Assembly: GCA_963575745.1 (NCBI GenBank)
Contig: CAUYUJ010014271.1
Location: forward strand, 189,820-253,819
Direction of reading: 5' to 3'
Length of the DNA stretch: 64,000 nt
Source of the DNA: Prorocentrum cordatum
Lineage: Eukaryota > Sar > Dinophyceae > Prorocentrales > Prorocentraceae
Shown: piece by piece, positions 1-9,068 of the stretch
How positions within the stretch are numbered: the stretch's first letter is position 1
How the letters are laid out: each line of letters starts with the position of its first letter
Notes under the pieces: model-generated
What the model saw: only the letters and a program-made list of their open reading frames with translations
Told to the model about the DNA's origin: nothing
Database searches by the model: none
Made by a program: the position numbers and the translations under genes

Positions 1-1372
1 CTCCTCACGCGCGCGCGCGCGACGCGCGCGCGTCCGCGCGCGCCCGCGCGCGCGGGGATTTCTGTAGTGTCCACAATAGACAAGTCGACATTTCCGTCGG
101 CGACCTTCAGGGCCACAGAAAATTCAAATTCAGTTTTTGGAATTACATGGCGACTTCTCTATTGTGGACAATACACAACTCCTCGCGCGCTCGCGCGCGG
201 ACTGGCGCGCGTCCGCGCACGCGCGCGCGTGGGGACTTCTGTATTGTCCACAATGGAAAAGTCGACATTTCCGTCGGCCTCCTTAACGGGCCACAGAAAT
301 GTCAAAGTCAGTTGTTGAAATTACATGGCGGCTATTCTGTTGTGGACAACACAGAACTCCTCACGCGCGCGCGCGCGTGCGGACTTCTGTATTGTTCACA
401 ACAGAACAATCGATATTTCCGTCGGCCTCCTTAACTGGCCACAGAAATTTCAAAATCAGCTTTTGTAATTACATGGCGGCTTCCCTATTGTGGACAAAAC
501 AGAACTCCTCACGCGCGCGCGCGCGCGGACGCGCGCGCGTCCGCGGGGACTTCGGTACTGTTCACCATAGAAAAGTCGACATTTCCGTCGGCCTGCTTAA
601 AGGGCCACAGAAATTTCAAATTCAGTTTTTGGAATTACATGGCGGCTTTTCTATTGTGGACAATACCGAACTCCTCACGCGCGCGCGCGCGGACGCGCGC
701 GCGTCGGGACTTCTGTATTGTTCACAATAGAAAAGTCTGCATTTCCGTCGGCCTCGTTAAAAGGCCACGGAAATTCCAAATTTAGTTTTGGAATTACAGG
801 GCGGCGTCTCTATTGTGCAGAAGACAGAACTCCTCACGCGCGCCCGCGCGCGTGGGGACTTCTGTATTGTCCACAATAGAAAATTCTAGATTTCCGTCGG
901 CCTGCTTAAAGGGCCACAGAAATTTCAAATTCAGTTTTTCGAGTTACAAAGTGGCTTTTCTATTGTGGACAATACAGAACTCCTCACGCGCGCACGCGCG
1001 CGCGTGGGGACTTCTGTATTGTCCACAATAGAAAAGTCGACACTTTCGTCGGCCTCCTTAAAGGGCCACAGAAATTTCAAATTCAGCTTTTGGACTTACA
1101 TGGCGGTCTTTGTATTGTGGACAATGCAGAACTCCTCACGCGCGCGCGCGCGTGGGGACTTCTGTATTGTCCACAATGGAAAGTCGGTGCGTCCGTCGGC
1201 CTCCTTAAAGGGCCACAGAAATGTCAAATTCAGTTTTTGAAATTACATGGCAGCTTTTCTGTTGTGGACCATACAGTACTCCTCACGCGCGCGCCAGCGC
1301 GCGTCCGCGCGCGCGCGCGCTCTAGCTTGCAAGCCAACACGGCGCCTTCTCTATTCGGAACAATACAGAACG
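1..1372. repeat. CpG-rich palindromic satellite array
   Basis: About eight units of 147-178 bp start at 1, 179, 357, 505, 671, 830, 980, 1132 and 1279, each with ctcctcacgcg followed by an alternating CG run. Each CG run is bracketed by a 25-bp inverted repeat; at 955-979 and 1012-1036 the arms are perfect complements (core TATTGTGGACAATACAGAA). The rest of a unit is a conserved spacer around cgtcggcc, gggccacagaa and attacatggcgg. The last unit decays from about 1320. Short ORFs here only follow the repeat period and are not genes. Confidence 0.9.
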
Positions 1373-1990
1373 CTCTATGAGACTTAGGCTGAGCGCCCGC
1401 GTGACTCCGCCAAAAGCGCGCCTCCACTGCTGTCCCCAGGGGCCCGCCGAAGAGAAGCCAATGCACAGGGCGGCAGGGTATCCTTTGCGCGCCCCGCGAC
1501 CTGCCCGAACGCGACGATGAATGAACTTGCAGGGCTGGGCAAGTACAGGACACAGGAGTACCCTGCTGCGCGGGGGCGACCTCGAGTGAACGCGTCGTTG
1601 GTTCACTGGCGGCGCGGCCGCACTCAGAGGACATCGCAGAATATACCCTTCGCCGCGGCGCCGGCGGCGCGGCGCTGAAACCGCAATCTTACATCGAAGC
1701 GAACCGAACCCCCAAATCTGAGAGGACACAAGGGTACCCTTGACCAGGGCCGCGACCTCCCCGAGGCGCGACGCGCCCAGAACGCCGCGGGCCAAGCCGC
1801 CGACACCCGCGGAAAGCACAGGACACAAGGGCACCCTTGCCCGGGGAATGCAGAGGACACGAAGCGCGATGCACAGGACACAGAGTACCCTTGATTTGGC
1901 AGGCCCGACCTACTAATGGACTCCGACTGTACCTTGGGCATGAGCTCAATCGTGTGCAATGATGGGACCGCGATTGTGGACACGCAAATG
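1373..1990. repeat. Unique DNA with scattered GGGTACCC palindromes
   Basis: No gene is visible. A motif of the form caggacacaagggtacccttg recurs at about 1535, 1720-1742, 1815-1835 and 1870-1892 with varying decay. The perfect copy CAAGGGTACCCTTG is at 1729-1742. The same palindrome returns near 4.75, 4.83 and 62.36 kb. Confidence 0.6.
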
Positions 1991-2334
1991 CGCGTGTCAC
2001 TGGGGCGTTCGGTGGGGCTCCCTATGGGGCCACGAACCGTGCGATAGATGCGCCGTGATGTGTTTGGTGCGTGGTGTGTGTGTGTCTGTGGTGCCGGTCG
2101 TGTGTGTGTGTGTGTGTCGTGTTTGTGTGGTGGTGGTTGACGGTTGGTGGTGGCGGTGGTGGTGAGTGTGGTGGGGGGGGGGCGTGCGTGGGGGTGGCGG
2201 TGGTCGTGGTGGGTTGGTGGTGGCGGGGGTGGAGCTGGGCGGGGGTCTCTGGGTGGGTGGGCGGGCCATGGGCGGCGCAAGCGCCATGGGCGGCGCAACC
2301 GCACGTGCGCGTGCCGTCATAGGCGGCCAAACGC
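1991..2334. repeat. GT/GGT-rich simple sequence
   Basis: From about 2065 to 2260 the plus strand is almost purely G and T (gtgtgtgtgt, tggtggcggtgg). ORFs on either strand are low-complexity products of this tract. Confidence 0.7.
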
Positions 2335-3010
2335 AGTACACGTCGCTTGGAGCTCCATATGGGCCCGCGAATGGCGCGGGCAAAGGTCGCCATTTGGACT
2401 TTAGGTGGAGCTCCTCATGTGGCCACGGGTCGCGTGATGGGGCGTACCGTAATGGGCGGCACGGACGCTTGTGCGACGCCGCCTCAAGTGAAAACTCCGA
2501 TGCAGCCACGGACCGTGCGAGGGGTGCGCCGCAATGGGTTGCGCGCGCGCGTGCGAACTTCGCCACTGGGGCCTTGGGTGGAACTCTTTCTGAGGCGACG
2601 GGCCGCGTGATGGAGAGCGTCGCAATGGTTGGGCAGCTTTTCGTTGAGATCCTTCTGGGGCCACGAACCGCGCGAGGGCGCGCCGCGATGGGTGGCCCAG
2701 GAGCGTGCGACCGTCGCCACGGGTGCTTTAAGTGGAGCGCCATGTGGGGCCGCGAACCGCGTGATGGGGCGCGCCGTAATCGGTGGCGCGGACGCATGTC
2801 CACGTCGCCACAGGGGGCCCAGATGGAGCCCCCTATGGGGCCGCGGTCCGTGCGAGGGTGCGGCATGATGCGCGGCGCGGACGCATGTAAGCGTCTCTAC
2901 TGGGGCCTCGGGTGCAATTCCATAAGTGGCCATGAACCATGGGAAGGGCGCAGCGTTGTGGCGCGGATGCGGCGCACGGGACTTGTGCGTAGGCGTCGCG
3001 CGCGCGCGTG
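2335..3010. repeat. Degenerate ~90-bp tandem repeat
   Basis: The motif ggggccacgaaccgcgtgatggggcgcgccg recurs near 2421, 2505, 2595, 2660, 2749, 2840 and 2929, mostly 84-91 bp apart. A 90-bp period keeps a reading frame open on both strands, which explains the long ORFs here. Unit-to-unit protein similarity is no better than DNA similarity, so I do not call a gene. Confidence 0.7.
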
Positions 3011-4125
3011 GCACACCGACGTGGCGCATGGACATTCGCGCACGGATGCCACGCGCGGGCGCTGCTGTGCACGGGCGCTGCGCGCGGGCGCGGGGGGGGG
3101 GGGGCGCGAACAGAGCGGGGTCGCGATGGAGCGGGGTCGGGTGGGATGAGGGGTGGCGGTAGGGGCGGGAGGGGGAGCGGCGGGGGGGCTAAAATTGCGC
3201 GATGCAGGCGCGCCGTAAAGTTCGCGTAGGATGAATACATTAAAGCATATGGCGATCCACATCAAAATAGCAACGACGCCTTAACAGTCGCGGCAAACGA
3301 AGAAGAGCAGCGCTGGCTGTGCATTGGACACGGTAAGGAGGTAGATTGCACTGGTACACAAGAGTTGTGATTAGTTGCAGGAGCCCGTGTAGAGCAAAGC
3401 CTGATGGGGGGAGCGGGCATTGGATAGATTGGGCAGGACATGTGCACGTGGTCTGCGCATGCGGATTGGGCGTTGAGTTGCGCTGTGCTACCGCGGTGAC
3501 ATTTGCGTCGTGGACGCCGCCATGGCGGCCGCGTGTGTTACGAAATCTACGCGTCGAACCCTGAGGAGACGCCCGCGTCGAACTCGGTCTTGCCGCCCTT
3601 TGCACCACCGTTACACGTGGATAGCGTCTGGCTGGCGTTTGAATATGCCAGGGTGAGGTGGGATGAGCTGCGGGGTAGGTTTGCGGACCACGCTAATGCT
3701 ACGAATCGTACGGCGCAGGATAGTTGCAGAGATGCGGTTGACCTTGATCACAGCATGTGTAGGAGTAGGGGTTGGAAAGGGCGCGGTAAGGCACGTTAGT
3801 GCAAAACGAAGCCAGCGTAGTGTCTAAATAAAATTGGATGTAATAGAACCTAGTGCCTCCAGCGAAAATGGAGGGCAGGACCCCGTTGAGTACGACATGG
3901 GCTGGGGTAGCGTGGCGTGGAAAGCATGCGCACACAATTTGTTATAATATCTCTTCTGGTGAGCTGCTCGTTGGCGGAAGGGGAGGAGCAGGGAACAAGA
4001 AAATCGACAAAGGTTACTTATTGAAAAGTTGTTAACCGCACGCCGCCGACCAGCGTGGAAAAGTGTCACGGGAGAAAAGGTATGACAGGCAAACACGACA
4101 TCAAATGACGAACTGGATGTGACCG
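3011..4125. other. No gene recognised
   Basis: GC-rich simple sequence to about 3190 (a run of G near 3092-3104), then mixed sequence of ordinary complexity. ORFs are short and show no recognisable motif on either strand. Confidence 0.5.
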
Positions 4126-4535
4126 TCTGGATGGCACGTGCCACGGCGGAAGCCCCATGGAGAAAACCAACTGTGCATTTTTGACTGGGCGCCAACATGA
4201 ACCAAGGAAGCCTCAGAAAGGCAACTCGTGACACGTGTCACCGAGGAAACCGCTGCAGGAAAGCCAGCGGTGCATTTTTGATTCTGGACGCCGCCATGAT
4301 CCAAGGAAGCCTCAGAAAAGCAACGGGCGATACGTGTCACCGCGGAAACCGCTTGGAGAAAACCAAACGTAATCGTTCGATTCTCGGCGCCAACATGAGC
4401 CAGGGAATCTTCAGAAGAAAAGCAGGTGACACGTGTCACCACGGAAACCGCTCGAGGAAAACCAATGGTACATTTTTGAATCTGGATGCCATCATGGGCC
4501 AAGGGCGCCTCAGAGCAGCGGGCGACAAGCTCCCG
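4126..4535. repeat. ~98-bp tandem repeat with CACGTG palindrome
   Basis: Four units start near 4133, 4230, 4329 and 4428 (spacing 97-99 bp). Each carries gacacgtgtcacc, then ggaaaccgct, ggagaaaacca, a short variable core and gccaacatgancca. At 4425-4440 the sequence GGTGACACGTGTCACC is a perfect 16-bp palindrome. Confidence 0.85.
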
Positions 4536-5426
4536 CGGGGGAGGAGGGGGGAGGCAAAGAAGGGGGCGTGGGGAACATGAAGATATACCGTTGCCGGGTC
4601 AAAACTGACCCAAGATCGGGGAGAAGGCGACAACCCAAAAATCTGCAAGGATGCCCAAGGGGCCGTGCAACGCCATTACGCGGCAAGAAACGCGCGGGGA
4701 TGCGCCCGCCCAAACGAGAACATGGGCAAGGATACGGAAGTATCCCCAAGGGTACCCTTGCCTCCCCCATCCCTGCGACGCCGCCGTGCAACGGGCTTCA
4801 ACCCCAAACGGCAAGGATGAATGCGCCGCCAAGGGTACCCTTGGACGGCCGAGGCAGCAGCCAAGGATGCCGGGAAAGGATGATGGCTTGACGTCTTATG
4901 GCTTGGGGCGCCTTAACCGCGCTAGTGGGCCAAATTTCCTGGTGGCACCACCTTTGATTGCACGGTGGGCGACCGCGTCCGTCGCGGTCGCGTTTCATGT
5001 TGTCTGTGGGCGGGCCCCGCCACTTGCAATTCAGAACCTGCGGCGCAGATTCCGTGACATTGCGGGTGGGTAGGATTCGTCCACCCTTGAGTCGCCTTTC
5101 ACAGTTTTTGTCCTGCTCCACGACCCGCGCACCAGTGGTGGCGACGCATGCGGCCTGTAGCTGGGAGCGCGGCGAGGGCCGACAACGCAAAACAGAAGCC
5201 GACCCCGAACTGGCTACGCATGCTGGGCGTGTGTATCATTATCGCAGTGTCGTACGGGTCGAACATTGGAATGCCCCTGCACCCGTCCACTCAGCCTACC
5301 CCCCTATGACCCGCGCAATTACAAAAAATCAAGTAAAATTTTACTTGGCGTTTCAATTCTTGGGCAAATCAATTTCGTAGTGATGCAGCGGTATAAATAA
5401 CCCCGCTTTGGAGACTTTAACACCCG
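4536..5426. other. No gene; two CAAGGGTACCCTTG palindromes
   Basis: Perfect palindromes lie at 4747-4760 and 4829-4844 (the second extended to CCAAGGGTACCCTTGG), inside sequence rich in caaggatgcc. From 4870 to 5426 I see no gene and no repeat. Confidence 0.5.
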
Positions 5427-5475
5427 TAATCCGTATAATCCGGAATCCTTATAATCCGTATAATCCGGAATCCTT
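5427..5475. repeat. 24-bp tandem duplication
   Basis: Two exact copies of taatccgtataatccggaatcctt lie at 5427-5450 and 5452-5475. Confidence 0.9.
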
Positions 5476-5499
5476 CCTAAACACCTTTTCTGGTACGCT

Positions 5500-5810
5500 G
5501 ATCATGGGAATCCGTGAAGATCCTGCATTGTTCAAAACGAATGTGCGCGGCGCTAAGACGAGAGCCACATTTTGAAAACGACCCGCCCTCAGCCCGTGAA
5601 GCTCTTGCAATTTGTTTAAACTAATGTGCGCGGCGCCGAGGCGATAACCACAGTTTGAAAACGACCCGCCCTCCATCTGTGAAACCGTTGTCACTTGTTA
5701 AAGCTTCAGAGACATAAGCGGTGCGGAAGTCTCAGGCGAAACGCCTGGTCCGCCCTAACAACCGGCCTCAGGGTGCGACAGGGAGAAGCTGCATATAAGG
5801 AGAAGGAATG
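5500..5810. repeat. 83-bp tandem repeat and conserved tail (short copy)
   Basis: The motif atgtgcgcggcgc recurs at 5544 and 5627 in units reading gaagctnttgcaa ... gcgcggcgc ... acgagagccac ... tttgaaaacgacccgccctc. From about 5730 a tail with aagtctcaggcgaaacgcctgg and gggtgcgacaggg follows. Units and tail are related to 41275-41880. Confidence 0.75.
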
Positions 5811-5923
5811 GAAGGACTGGAAGGGGGGGAGGCAGGAGGGAGGGAGGAAGCAAGAAAGGGGAAGGACGGGAGAGAGGGCACAGCTGGGAAGGGTGGGTAG
5901 GAGGGAGGTTCTCGCGAGCGCAC

Positions 5924-6051
5924 TCCTTCCCACCACTCAACGACGTTCGGCGACCTCCACAGCAGGATCACCAGCAACCACGCGTACGCGAGCACGGAAA
6001 ACGTGGCCGTGATAGCGAACACGGGCAGCTCCTTGATCGCCCTGACCTCGC
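5924..6051 (-). CDS. NCX: Na+/Ca2+ exchanger (NCX), exon with the helix after the alpha-1 repeat
   Basis: Read on the minus strand this 128-bp exon encodes GEVRAIKELPVFAITATFS, then VLAYAWLLVILLW and SPNVVEWWEG. This is the stretch that follows the alpha-1 repeat in SLC8-type exchangers, ending in the family hallmark of a valine-rich turn, a tryptophan and EG. The acceptor is CACCAG|GCGAG (AG at 6053-6052). The exon begins in the middle of a Gly codon whose first base comes from the 25.4 kb exon, so the phases agree. A GT donor follows GGA at 5923-5922. The next exons, with the cytoplasmic loop and the alpha-2 repeat, must lie beyond position 1, as nothing similar was seen in 1-5900. Membrane transporter; the assignment rests on motif recall without a database search. 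Confidence 0.85.
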
Positions 6052-6104
6052 CTGGTGCAAACGAGCTGGGGGGAGGAAGAGACGGGCCGGGATCTGAGTA
6101 GAGA

Positions 6105-6172
6105 GCCCCAAAGGAGGAGGAGGAGGAGGAGGAGGAGGAGGTGGAAGTGGAGGAGGAGGAGGAGGGGGCAGG
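6105..6172. repeat. GAG microsatellite
   Basis: An (aggagg)n tract with short interruptions, just upstream of the NCX exon in transcription direction, inside the intron. Confidence 0.9.
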
Positions 6173-6175
6173 GAG

Positions 6176-7195
6176 TACGTAGGTACCAACGATAATGAAC
6201 CTTGGTATGTGAGAAGTGTCTCGGTACATCCATCCTCGACTGTGCGATTCGCCAGGTGCCCCAGAGCTCTGCGGCCCCATCGGGAGATTCAAAATGTCCG
6301 TGTGGCACCCGGCACCCGCTGGCAGGCAGAATTCTTATCAGGCGTGCCTAAAGTAAGAGAGCTGGTGTCAAGTTAGCAAGGTCAAACAAGTCAGCGGGCC
6401 CCGCCCAATCCAAGTGTGACACAACTGAAAATTGTACTTGGGACGTGCTCCCACCAAGCGATCTGAAGGCGCTCGCGCGCGGCCCCGCTTACGATGATTC
6501 GGCGAATAGAACAAATACGCGGGCCGCGCAGGGGTAGGAGCGGCAACGTTCCGATGAATGTGGAGAGGACACACCATGCGCTGCGACGAGCCCGTTTCAC
6601 TCACAAGCTGCGTGACGCTTGGAGGAGGACAGTAGTTCACCCGCTCTCGCGCGGCCCCGTGCCGCTGTCGATTTCATGCGACTCGGCGAAAACGCGCCGC
6701 GCCCGCGCTGGAACGCCACTTCTAAGTGAAAGGTGCACGGAGCGCCGCGATGGCGACAAGTCGCCCGCTCGCTCGGGGCCCCAGAACTGGGCGAGTGAAA
6801 AATCCGCCGACCCCATGTCGGCGTGTGGAAGAGGCTGTACCATTTGGTAGTTTAGCAACGTTGTAGTTGAGTCGAAGGGAACCTCCTTCCCGATGATCCC
6901 TTCTCCCCTGGGGGGGGGGGTCCTGGGGGCAGGGTCCCGGGGGGTGTCCGGGGGGGTCCTGGGGCAGATGCGACCCCCCCTCGGCCGCAGGAAGCGGCCA
7001 AAGTGGTCTCCCTCAGGACCCCTGCCCCCGCCTTGGCCCCCGCTCCAGCCCCGTTCCCGGCCCGGCCTGGCCCTGGCCCTGGCCCTGGCCTCGGCCCCGG
7101 ATCCGGCCCCGGTCACGGCCGCGGCCCCGGCCGCTGCCCTGGCCGCGGCCTCGGCCCCAGCCCCGTCGCCTCCCAGACGAGGAGACACACGGCTC
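6176..7195. other. No gene recognised
   Basis: Mixed sequence to 6900, then G/C-rich runs (gggggggggg near 6910) and a ggccccggcc-rich stretch at 7030-7190. No ORF has a recognisable motif. Confidence 0.5.
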
Positions 7196-7242
7196 TCCTC
7201 CTCCTCCTCCTCCTCCTCCTCCTCCTCCTCCTCCTCTTTTCC
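7196..7242. repeat. CTC microsatellite
   Basis: A (ctc)n tract immediately before the first recognisable coding sequence of retroelement 1; it may mark a 5' truncation point. Confidence 0.9.
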
Positions 7243-7343
7243 CCCCCTCTTCCACCCTCTCCTCCGATGGGTGCATTCTTAGTGATCCCCTCTCCCTTCT
7301 GCAGTCGGAAGGAGATAGGTTCACGGCCCTCTGGGGTCAAGGA

Positions 7344-8570
7344 GTGGGGGCTCAGCCGGACGGGATTTTGTCTGACCCCCTCCCTCGTCTCACCGCGGAT
7401 GTTATTCGGAGCATTTCGAAGTCCTATCGAGAGGCCTCGGCGGTGTCGGTTGATGGCTTCCATTGCCGCCACTTCTCCCTGCTTTCGGACAGTGCGCTCG
7501 AAGTGCTCAGCTCGGTCTTTTCTGTGATGGAGGCTGTCGGGTGCCTCCCTCCCCAGATCTCCGTGGTTCTTCTCGCTCTCCTTCCTAAGCAGGCTGGCGG
7601 CTACAGACCTATTGGGGTGTTCTGCTCTTGGTTTAGGGTCTGGGGCCGCTGCAGGCGCCCCATGGCCCTGGACTGGGAGCAGGAACACCCCAGGAGGTAC
7701 TGGGCCGCTGGCCAATTTAGGGGTGCGACTGACGTGGTGTGGCGTCAGGCTCTCGCTGCCGAGAGCGGGCTGGCCAAAGGGAAGGCCTCATGCAGCGTGC
7801 TCTTTGACCTCCGAAAATTCTACGAGAATATCAGCCTGTCCGAACTGGCCGCGAGATGCACGAAACACGGCTTCCCTTTCGTCATCGCCCGCTTGTGCAT
7901 TTATGCGTATCGATGCGGCAGGTTTCTGTGTCTTGGAGGCTGGCTGGTGGGGCCTTACTTCTGCGTCAACGGAGTCATTGCCGGCTGTTCCATGGCTACG
8001 TCGTTCATTCGGGTTTTTTGCCAAGACGGGTATGACTCTCTCACTCCTCGTCGCAATCTCGACCTCGACGTCTACATTGATGACCAAGGGCTTTCGTGCA
8101 CCGACCTGCCACATCGGGTGTCTACGGCGGTCGTCAGTGGAGCCCGGGAGCTGCAGTTAGTGGTTGAGAAAATGTTCGGTTTTTCTTTCGCTCTTGACAA
8201 GACCGCTATTGTGGCGTCCTCTAAGGAGCTAGGTGACCACATCTCGTCGCAGCTGCAGGCTCTCGGAGGTAAGTTCACGGACAATGCGGTCAATCTTGGC
8301 ATTGACTATACGGCCGGCCGTGCTGTTAGGGTTGCTGGCCGGTCGGCCAAGATGAAAGCTCGATTGGCGAAAGCTGTTCGTTGTGCTCGCCGGCTTAAAA
8401 AGCAAAATCGTGTGCTCAACAGGTCTGCGGTGATCAGGGTCTTCTCGTCTGGGCCTCTCGCGGGGGCGTCCTACGGGTCCGAGGTCACGGGCACGAGCGA
8501 TCGAGACCTTTTGCTCCTCCGGCGTAAGATTTTTCATGTGTCATGCCGTGCTCGAAGCTCCGGTCGTTAA
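7344..8570 (+). CDS. Reverse transcriptase domain of retroelement 1
   Basis: This 408-codon open stretch has the reverse transcriptase blocks in order: RPIG at residues 88-91, motif A FDLRKFYE at 154-161, motif B GVIAGCSMAT at 210-219, and the catalytic YIDD box at 244-247 after LDLDV. The thumb follows with LGIDYTAGRAVRVAGRSA. All catalytic aspartates are present. The frame is open further upstream to about 7246, so the ATG at 7344 is only the first in-frame methionine. The ORF ends at TAA 8568-8570, where homologous sequence continues in another frame, so the product is truncated by an indel. It would copy the element's own RNA into DNA. Confidence 0.85.
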   Translation: MGAQPDGILSDPLPRLTADVIRSISKSYREASAVSVDGFHCRHFSLLSDSALEVLSSVFSVMEAVGCLPPQISVVLLALLPKQAGGYRPIGVFCSWFRVWGRCRRPMALDWEQEHPRRYWAAGQFRGATDVVWRQALAAESGLAKGKASCSVLFDLRKFYENISLSELAARCTKHGFPFVIARLCIYAYRCGRFLCLGGWLVGPYFCVNGVIAGCSMATSFIRVFCQDGYDSLTPRRNLDLDVYIDDQGLSCTDLPHRVSTAVVSGARELQLVVEKMFGFSFALDKTAIVASSKELGDHISSQLQALGGKFTDNAVNLGIDYTAGRAVRVAGRSAKMKARLAKAVRCARRLKKQNRVLNRSAVIRVFSSGPLAGASYGSEVTGTSDRDLLLLRRKIFHVSCRARSSGR

Positions 8571-9068
8571 CAACGGCCGCCATTTTAGATGGCGACCCCA
8601 CGTGGCGCACTGCTGTTTCTCCCATCCTGCGCTGGGCCAAGGAGATATGGCTTAGCCAGACGTCTGCCGATCAATGGGCCACCCCCCCTCCCCACCTTGA
8701 GGCAAGCTTGGGAGTCGGTGTTCGGAAATCCTGCCTGCTCTTGGAGGCAGGTTGCGGGCCCCATCAGCGCCCTGCGCATGTCCTTGGTTCGCTTGGGGTG
8801 GCGCATGGAAAACTTCATGACGTTGATTGATGATCGTGGCCTTAGCCTCCCCCTTGGAATCCTCTCCCTGGCCCTCACCAGCCTCCTGCTCAAGGACGGC
8901 TATTTCAGAATGCTGGAAAGAGATTCCGGGGAAAAGCGGGGGGTGCTTCCTCGGGTCTGCTATGACATCGTCCGCGAGGCGTTGCATAGCAAGAAATACA
9001 CGGCCTTACAAAAGGCTAGGATTCGGGTTTTTGCTACCGAGGCTTTTTTCACTGGGTCTCGGGCCTAA
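8571..9068 (+). pseudogene. RT thumb/connection remnant, frame-shifted
   Basis: Protein-like sequence continues in a shifted frame (DPTWRTAVSPILRWAKEIW, about 8595-8650). It then returns to the original frame (LRQAWESVFGN, then ISALRMSLVRLGWRMENFMT and VCYDIVREALHSKKYTALQK), ending at an in-frame TAA at 9066-9068. At least two indels and one stop separate the RT from the RNase H ORF. The same order of blocks appears, broken, in element 3. Confidence 0.6.

Noticed and set aside
1-1372. CRISPR-like array
   Set aside because: Spacing is regular but both the repeat and the spacer parts are conserved between units, no cas genes exist, and the context is eukaryotic.
2166-3149. A 327-codon plus-strand ORF
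   Set aside because: It lies over a GT-rich tract and a ~90-bp tandem repeat whose period is a multiple of three, so openness is expected; no conservation beyond that of the DNA repeat.
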